Positions 14,521 through 18,410 of a DNA stretch of 18,410 nt are shown in pieces. The stretch is from positions 1 through 18,410 of the forward strand of contig JBLHRR010000113.1 in the NCBI GenBank assembly GCA_047626155.1, read 5' to 3'. The translations under genes were made by a program, and so were the position numbers. Each line of letters starts with the position of its first letter. Position 1 is the stretch's first letter. The notes below the pieces were generated by a model. The model worked only from the letters and a program-made list of their open reading frames with translations. It was not told where the DNA came from and ran no database searches. Source of the stretch: CALGLS01 sp047626155. Lineage in GTDB: Bacteria > Bacteroidota > Bacteroidia > Chitinophagales > Saprospiraceae.

Positions 14521-14680
14521 TTGTTCAATTGGTTGATTTACTACTTCTAGGGCCGTGCCTAGTGTTTTCGTTGCGCTCATTGCGCCGTAGCGGTGAATAA
14601 TTTTTTTGAGCAAAGCGAGAAATAAAAAATGAGTCCCAATAAAACGTTGCGTCTTTGTAGAGACGTAGCTGTTACTTATC
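14521..14680 (+). repeat. Composite intergenic repeat, copy 5 (modules D-A-B-A)
   Basis: It lies between the divergent Lrp/AsnC and protease genes. Module D is CAATTGGTTGATTTACT (14526-14542), followed by a first module A, TTTTCGTTGCGCTCATTGCG then CCGTAGCGGTGAATAA (14565-14600). Module B is TTTTTTTGAGCAAAGCGAGA (14601-14620), and a second module A is AAAACGTTGCGTCTTTGTAG then AGACGTAGCTGTTACTTA (14641-14678). The rest of the 338-base spacer shows no gene. Module C is missing and A occurs twice, which shows how the family is shuffled. Confidence 0.6.
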
Positions 14681-14776
14681 TAAAAACTTTATCCATTTTC
14701 CAACGTTTCACTTAGAACCTGTATATTGCCCTTTCTTATGGCCAGGATTCTCCAAACTACAGTTAACTAGTAACTA

Positions 14777-16465
14777 ATGAACGAACTCAAAGATCATCAA
14801 CAATCTCCAAAGAAACTAAATATCTGGTTGCCTCTTCTTCTTGCTCTGGTCATGGTACTGGGCATGTTTATCGGGACTCGCCTTCAGGAGGCTCCCGTAA
14901 TCAGAATAACTTCAAACGATAATACCGAACGTACAATTCGCTACGGTGAAGCTGGACGGGTGGAAGAACTCATTCGCTATATTGAGGGGCGATATGTGGA
15001 TGGTGTTGATAGAGATGAACTGGTAGAAAAAGCGATCAATTCTGTACTGGGCGAATTAGATCCACATTCCACGTATATTTCCTCCGATCAATTGAAAGAA
15101 GTAAACGAACAACTGTCTGGAAACTTCGAAGGAGTAGGTATCGAGTTTCTAATAGTAGAAGATACCATATTGGTCGTAACACCAATCGTAGGTGGGCCTT
15201 CAGAAAAAGCAGGGGTTTTGGCTGGTGATAAAATAGTGCAGATAGAGGATTCTCTGGTGGCAGGTCAGGACATAAATACCACTGGTGTTATTGAGCGATT
15301 GAAAGGGGAGGCGGGTACTTCCGTGAAAATGACGGTGCTACGTGGGCAAGAGCTGCATCAGTTTGAAGTCACTCGGGATAAAATTCCAATTTACAGTGTT
15401 GACATTGCAAGTATGCTAGATGAAAAGACGGGTTATATTAAGATCACCCGTTTTAGTGCAACGACCTATAAGGAATTTATGCAAGGGGTAGAACGGATGG
15501 TAGAGAAAGAAGGAATGAAAGACCTGGTGATTGATTTACGTCAAAACCCTGGCGGTTATCTTAATGAAGCTACAAGTATCCTCAGTCAGTTATTCAAAGA
15601 AAAAGACAAACTATTAGTCTTCACAAAAGGAAGAACCGTAGACCGTAATGATTCCAAATCCACAGGTCGTTCCTTTTTTGACATTGGAAAAATAGTAGTA
15701 TTGATGGATGAAGGTTCTGCTTCTGCTAGTGAAATTCTTGCCGGAGCCGTTCAAGATTGGGACCGTGGGTGGATTGTTGGAAGACGATCATTCGGGAAAG
15801 GATTGGTACAAGAACAATACGACATGTCTGACGGTGGTGCCCTCCGTCTGACCGTGGCGCGTTACTACACGCCTTCTGGAAGATCCATTCAAAAGCCTTA
15901 CCTAGGTGTGGACAATTACGATAGCGATGTTGTCAATCGCTACAAAAGCGGAGAACTGCTAAAGGGAGATAGTACTTTTCATAACAGTGACACTACAGTA
16001 TATAAAACAGAAGCCGGACGACTTGTTTATGGCGGAGGTGGCATCTCTCCGGATGTATTTGTCCCGCTTGATACTTTGGTTTATAACACCGATTATATTT
16101 TGCTAAGACAGTTTGCTGCTCCCTTTTCTTACCGTTACACAGCTAAGCATCCGAGTGAAGTTTTATACAAAGATTTGGAGAGCTTCAGAAAAGGTTTTCG
16201 GGTGACTGATGCCATGCTGGAGGAATATGTAGCTTATGCTAAAGAAAGAGAAGCTGAAGTTGATCTCGATAATATTATGGCGATAAAAAGAAATGTAAAG
16301 ACTTTGTTGAAGGCGCGAATAGCCCGTCAGTTCTTTGGTGAAGAAGGCTTTTATGCGATATGGAATGGTGAGGATGTGATGGTGCAGAAGGCACTGGACT
16401 TGATTGAGTCGGGAGAGTTTTTGGTGAAGGGGGAGGAGTTGGTGGCGCCGCAGGTTCAGAAGTAG
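14777..16465 (+). CDS. S41-family C-terminal processing serine protease (562 aa)
   Basis: This is a Prc/CtpA-like envelope protease that trims or degrades exported proteins from their C-termini. One N-terminal transmembrane helix (about 15-34) anchors it to the inner membrane with the body in the periplasm. A PDZ domain (about 110-200, with GVGIEF and GGPSEKAGVLAGD) leads to the S41 core. That core contains LRQNPGGYL (254-262), GSASASEI with catalytic Ser316 (313-320), and GRRSFGKGLVQEQ with Lys341 and Gln345. The Ser-Lys spacing of 25 is normal for the Ser/Lys dyad. The tail of about 150 residues is typical of the longer Bacteroidota members. The next gene starts 83 bases later, too far to prove co-transcription. 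Confidence 0.94.
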   Translation: MNELKDHQQSPKKLNIWLPLLLALVMVLGMFIGTRLQEAPVIRITSNDNTERTIRYGEAGRVEELIRYIEGRYVDGVDRDELVEKAINSVLGELDPHSTYISSDQLKEVNEQLSGNFEGVGIEFLIVEDTILVVTPIVGGPSEKAGVLAGDKIVQIEDSLVAGQDINTTGVIERLKGEAGTSVKMTVLRGQELHQFEVTRDKIPIYSVDIASMLDEKTGYIKITRFSATTYKEFMQGVERMVEKEGMKDLVIDLRQNPGGYLNEATSILSQLFKEKDKLLVFTKGRTVDRNDSKSTGRSFFDIGKIVVLMDEGSASASEILAGAVQDWDRGWIVGRRSFGKGLVQEQYDMSDGGALRLTVARYYTPSGRSIQKPYLGVDNYDSDVVNRYKSGELLKGDSTFHNSDTTVYKTEAGRLVYGGGGISPDVFVPLDTLVYNTDYILLRQFAAPFSYRYTAKHPSEVLYKDLESFRKGFRVTDAMLEEYVAYAKEREAEVDLDNIMAIKRNVKTLLKARIARQFFGEEGFYAIWNGEDVMVQKALDLIESGEFLVKGEELVAPQVQK

Positions 16466-16548
16466 GGGGAGCTATCGAGTATTTACTTAACGGATGGTGA
16501 GAGGAGGATGAATATACCGGTGTTCTATGCAAGCAAAATTTGATTGTA

Positions 16549-17823
16549 ATGAAATACATTCTAGGTTATATTTTGATAGTTGTTATCTTTTTCTTGATAT
16601 TTATTATCATTCCAATGTTATTTGCCCTATATCGTTGTGGCTACAACGTTAAAGATGGTGTAGTACTTTACACATATTGGCATGAAGGAATGGGGAATAC
16701 AGTTAAAACCACACAGGTTTCAAATGTAGATCCCAAATCATTTAAGAAAATTAAATCTGAACGAGCATACGGAGTAGATAAATTTCATGCTTTTTACGAA
16801 GGGAAAATAATAGAGCATTCATTAGGAAATTCATTTATAGCCTTAAAAGGAGGGTTTTCAAAAGATGCAAAAAGTGTATTTTATTCATATCAAAAGATTA
16901 AAGGAGCTGATAGTAAAACTTTCAAGTTAATAAACAACGGTCCATTCTCTTACGATAAAAATAATATATATTACGATTGGAAGCCCATAGGAGCAACAGA
17001 TATCAATTCCTTTGAAGTGATTAACTCTTTAGGAGCAAAAGACAATCAATATTATTATAAAGTATCAAACGCAGGAGACGACAGTTTACATATAAGTAAA
17101 TATCCGATTAAGGATAAAAAATCATTTCAGCATCTAAAGCATCGTTATTCCAAAGATGATTTTCAAATATATTTTGATGGTGAAGTAGTTGTAGGAGCAG
17201 ATTCAAGAACTTTTGAAGTTATTGATTATGGAAAAGGTAAAGATTCCAATTTCCATTATTACGGAAAATCTATTATTAATAGTCCTCAAACATTTAAGGA
17301 ATTATCAAAAGGATATTCTATTGATTCTCTTTCGGTCTATTACAAATGGTCATTGATAAAAGATGCTAAACCAGAGGGTTTTGTAATTCTAAATCAATTC
17401 TGGTCTAAAGATAATTCTTACATATATTTAGAGGGTGAAAAAACTGAATTGATTGAGTTTAATACTTTTAGTCTTATAAAAGGCAAGTATGTTAAAGACA
17501 AGAATTCTGTATTCTATCTAAGTTCAATAATTAATGAAGTTGACTCCAAAACAACTGAATCGGTAGATTCATGGAATTGGATTAGAGATAAGAATTCATA
17601 TTTTTTTAAAGGGGAAAAGGTAAAAGATATTGATTATGCTTCTTTCCAGATTTTAAAAAATGATTATTCAAAAGATAAAAATAGAGTATATTTTAGATTA
17701 GAGCCGTTAAATGAGATAGATGTTCAATCGTTTCAAACAACTAACGGTACATATGGAGGGAGAGATAAATCAGGGGAATATTATAAGGGTGAAAATTTAA
17801 ACAAAAACAGTGATAGAAAATAA
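16549..17823 (+). CDS. Membrane-anchored DKNYY-repeat protein (424 aa)
   Basis: The frame is open from TTG 16540, but the ATG at 16549 is preferred, giving MKYILGYILIVVIFFLIFII, a single N-terminal membrane helix. The rest is about twelve tandem repeats of 28-33 residues, each close to [YFW]-S-x-D-K-N-x-[VI]-[YF]-[YF]-x-G-x-x-I-x-x-[AV]-D-x-x-[ST]-F-x-x-[LI]. Clear examples are YSKDKNRVYF, FSYDKNNIYY and YVKDKNSVFY. This is the DKNYY family, of unknown function; the repeats probably form a beta-rich surface outside the membrane. The region is more AT-rich than the protease gene upstream, which suggests a separate origin. Its last 14 bases overlap the LRR gene, so translation is probably coupled. 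Confidence 0.85.
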   Translation: MKYILGYILIVVIFFLIFIIIPMLFALYRCGYNVKDGVVLYTYWHEGMGNTVKTTQVSNVDPKSFKKIKSERAYGVDKFHAFYEGKIIEHSLGNSFIALKGGFSKDAKSVFYSYQKIKGADSKTFKLINNGPFSYDKNNIYYDWKPIGATDINSFEVINSLGAKDNQYYYKVSNAGDDSLHISKYPIKDKKSFQHLKHRYSKDDFQIYFDGEVVVGADSRTFEVIDYGKGKDSNFHYYGKSIINSPQTFKELSKGYSIDSLSVYYKWSLIKDAKPEGFVILNQFWSKDNSYIYLEGEKTELIEFNTFSLIKGKYVKDKNSVFYLSSIINEVDSKTTESVDSWNWIRDKNSYFFKGEKVKDIDYASFQILKNDYSKDKNRVYFRLEPLNEIDVQSFQTTNGTYGGRDKSGEYYKGENLNKNSDRK

Positions 17824-18283
17824 AAGTATCCAAATAAAGCTAGCAACAATTTTACGAAAAATAGGAAACAAAAAATGCATAGAAAAAGCCGAAATACTTG
17901 AAAACTTATCGTCGCCAATAAATACCTTAAACCTAAGAAGGTTGGAACTGAATTCATCAGACGTAACCGCTATCACAAATTGCCTGAAGCAAGAAGGAGG
18001 TGAAAGCCCCCATCCCGTAAACTCTCTTAGCCTTAGTTACAATCCTCAATTAGGCGATTCAGGAGCGATCGCTTTAGCAAAGAATCTACCTGAATCCATC
18101 TGTGAAATAGGTTTGGTTGGTTGTGGAATCGGAGATGTTGGAGGAATAGAATTGCTAAGTTGCATTAAAAGGTTACCTAATCTTAAGATGATTTGCATTG
18201 AACATAATAACTTTTCAGAAAAGCTTAGAATGGACTTTGAAGAATTTAGAATCAATAACCGAGGGATTGTGGTTGTGCTTTAG
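17810..18283 (+). CDS. Leucine-rich-repeat protein, ribonuclease-inhibitor type (157 aa)
   Basis: The GTG at 17810-17812 overlaps the 3' end of the DKNYY gene by 14 bases in another frame, and no in-frame ATG near the N-terminus offers a better start. After a charged helix of about 35 residues come about four LRRs of 26-28 residues (NTLNLRRLELNSSDVTAITN, NSLSLSYNPQLGDSGAIALA, CEIGLVGCGIGDVGGIELLS, and a last KMICIEHNNFSEK unit). The L-x-L-x-x-N/C pattern followed by G-x-x-[AG] helices is RI-like. It has no signal peptide or membrane segment, so it is probably cytoplasmic and binds a protein partner. With only about four repeats the solenoid is short. The function is unknown; an inhibitor or immunity role is possible but not shown. 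Confidence 0.75.
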   Translation: MIENKSIQIKLATILRKIGNKKCIEKAEILENLSSPINTLNLRRLELNSSDVTAITNCLKQEGGESPHPVNSLSLSYNPQLGDSGAIALAKNLPESICEIGLVGCGIGDVGGIELLSCIKRLPNLKMICIEHNNFSEKLRMDFEEFRINNRGIVVVL

Positions 18284-18310
18284 AAAGTAAGCGTCCTACC
18301 ACCCCCACTC

Positions 18311-18341
18311 TTGCCCACTTCAAAAAAACTCCTCAATTTTG
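18311..18341 (+). promoter_or_regulatory. Predicted promoter of the gene at the right edge
   Basis: TTG (18311-18313), a 20-base spacer and CAATTTTG (18334-18341) resemble the TTG-N20-TAnnTTTG pattern with one mismatch. The start point would fall near 18346, the A of the ATG, so the transcript could be leaderless. The bases after the -7 element (CGTCATGG) resemble those at the orphan promoter near 13398 (CATCGAAC). Confidence 0.3.
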
Positions 18342-18345
18342 CGTC

Positions 18346-18410
18346 ATGGAAAAAACATCACGCCAAGCCAATCAAGAAAAGTGGTTTACCCTTATCGAAG
18401 AATACCTAAG
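18346..18410 (+). CDS. Start of a gene running off the right edge, possibly an IS66-type accessory protein
   Basis: From ATG 18346-18348 the frame is open to the window end and encodes MEKTSRQANQEKWFTLIEEY plus Leu. The W-[FS]-x-L-[IV]-E-x-[YW] pattern near the N-terminus resembles the small helix-turn-helix accessory protein (TnpA) of Bacteroidota IS66-type elements, which usually continues with a Gly/Ser-x-[SQ]-Q-x-x-F-C motif. Only 21 residues are visible, so the family call is tentative. No terminal inverted repeat can be checked at this edge. Confidence 0.4.
   Translation, partial: MEKTSRQANQEKWFTLIEEYL

Noticed and set aside
1..18410. CRISPR array, tRNA or rRNA genes, prophage or complete insertion sequence
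   Set aside because: No regularly spaced direct repeats, cloverleaf patterns, rRNA motifs or complete transposase genes were seen. The A module repeats are too irregular for CRISPR.

Overview
The window looks chromosomal and comes from a member of the Bacteroidota. The evidence is AT-rich DNA, starts without Shine-Dalgarno sequences, several upstream sites matching the Bacteroidota promoter pattern (TTG, 19-21 bases, TAnnTTTG), and gene families usual for that phylum (AGCS symporter with a cleavable signal peptide, Lrp/AsnC regulator, CtpA-like protease with a long C-terminal region, MORN and LysM export proteins). A Saprospiraceae-like source would fit but cannot be proved from this sequence.

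Layout. Positions 1-72 hold what looks like the tail of a + strand gene. A small lipoprotein (321-920, -) and a long-chain-type acyl-CoA dehydrogenase (1058-2842, -) follow. A divergent AGCS amino-acid:Na+ symporter (3212-4813, +) has its own promoter and terminator. A hybrid sensor histidine kinase (5290-7125, -) is followed by an RNase H-like YkuK/DUF458 protein (7610-8080, +), a frameshifted lipoprotein pseudogene (8256-8778, -) and an exported seven-repeat MORN protein (9095-10075, +). Next come a cupin with no usable start codon (10437-10754, -) and a secreted three-LysM protein (11070-12818, -). A 1.17-kb gene-poor stretch then carries a long imperfect palindrome and a promoter-to-terminator unit of about 380 nt without an ORF, a candidate structured RNA. 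The right part has an Lrp/AsnC regulator (13986-14438, -), an S41 C-terminal processing protease (14777-16465, +), an AT-rich overlapping pair encoding a DKNYY-repeat membrane protein and a leucine-rich-repeat protein (16549-18283, +), and the first codons of another gene at the edge.

The genes are mostly single units with individual promoters and terminators rather than an operon; only the DKNYY/LRR pair is clearly coupled. No shared pathway links them.

The two most unusual things are (1) a mosaic intergenic repeat family, built of recurring modules in a mostly fixed order, which fills or flanks at least seven intergenic spots in 18 kb, and (2) the orphan transcription unit at about 13366-13781, with strong promoter and terminator signals and several internal helices. 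The window also shows gene decay: a lipoprotein broken by two frameshifts, the start-less cupin next to a repeat, and a possible decayed coding remnant at 4892-5230.
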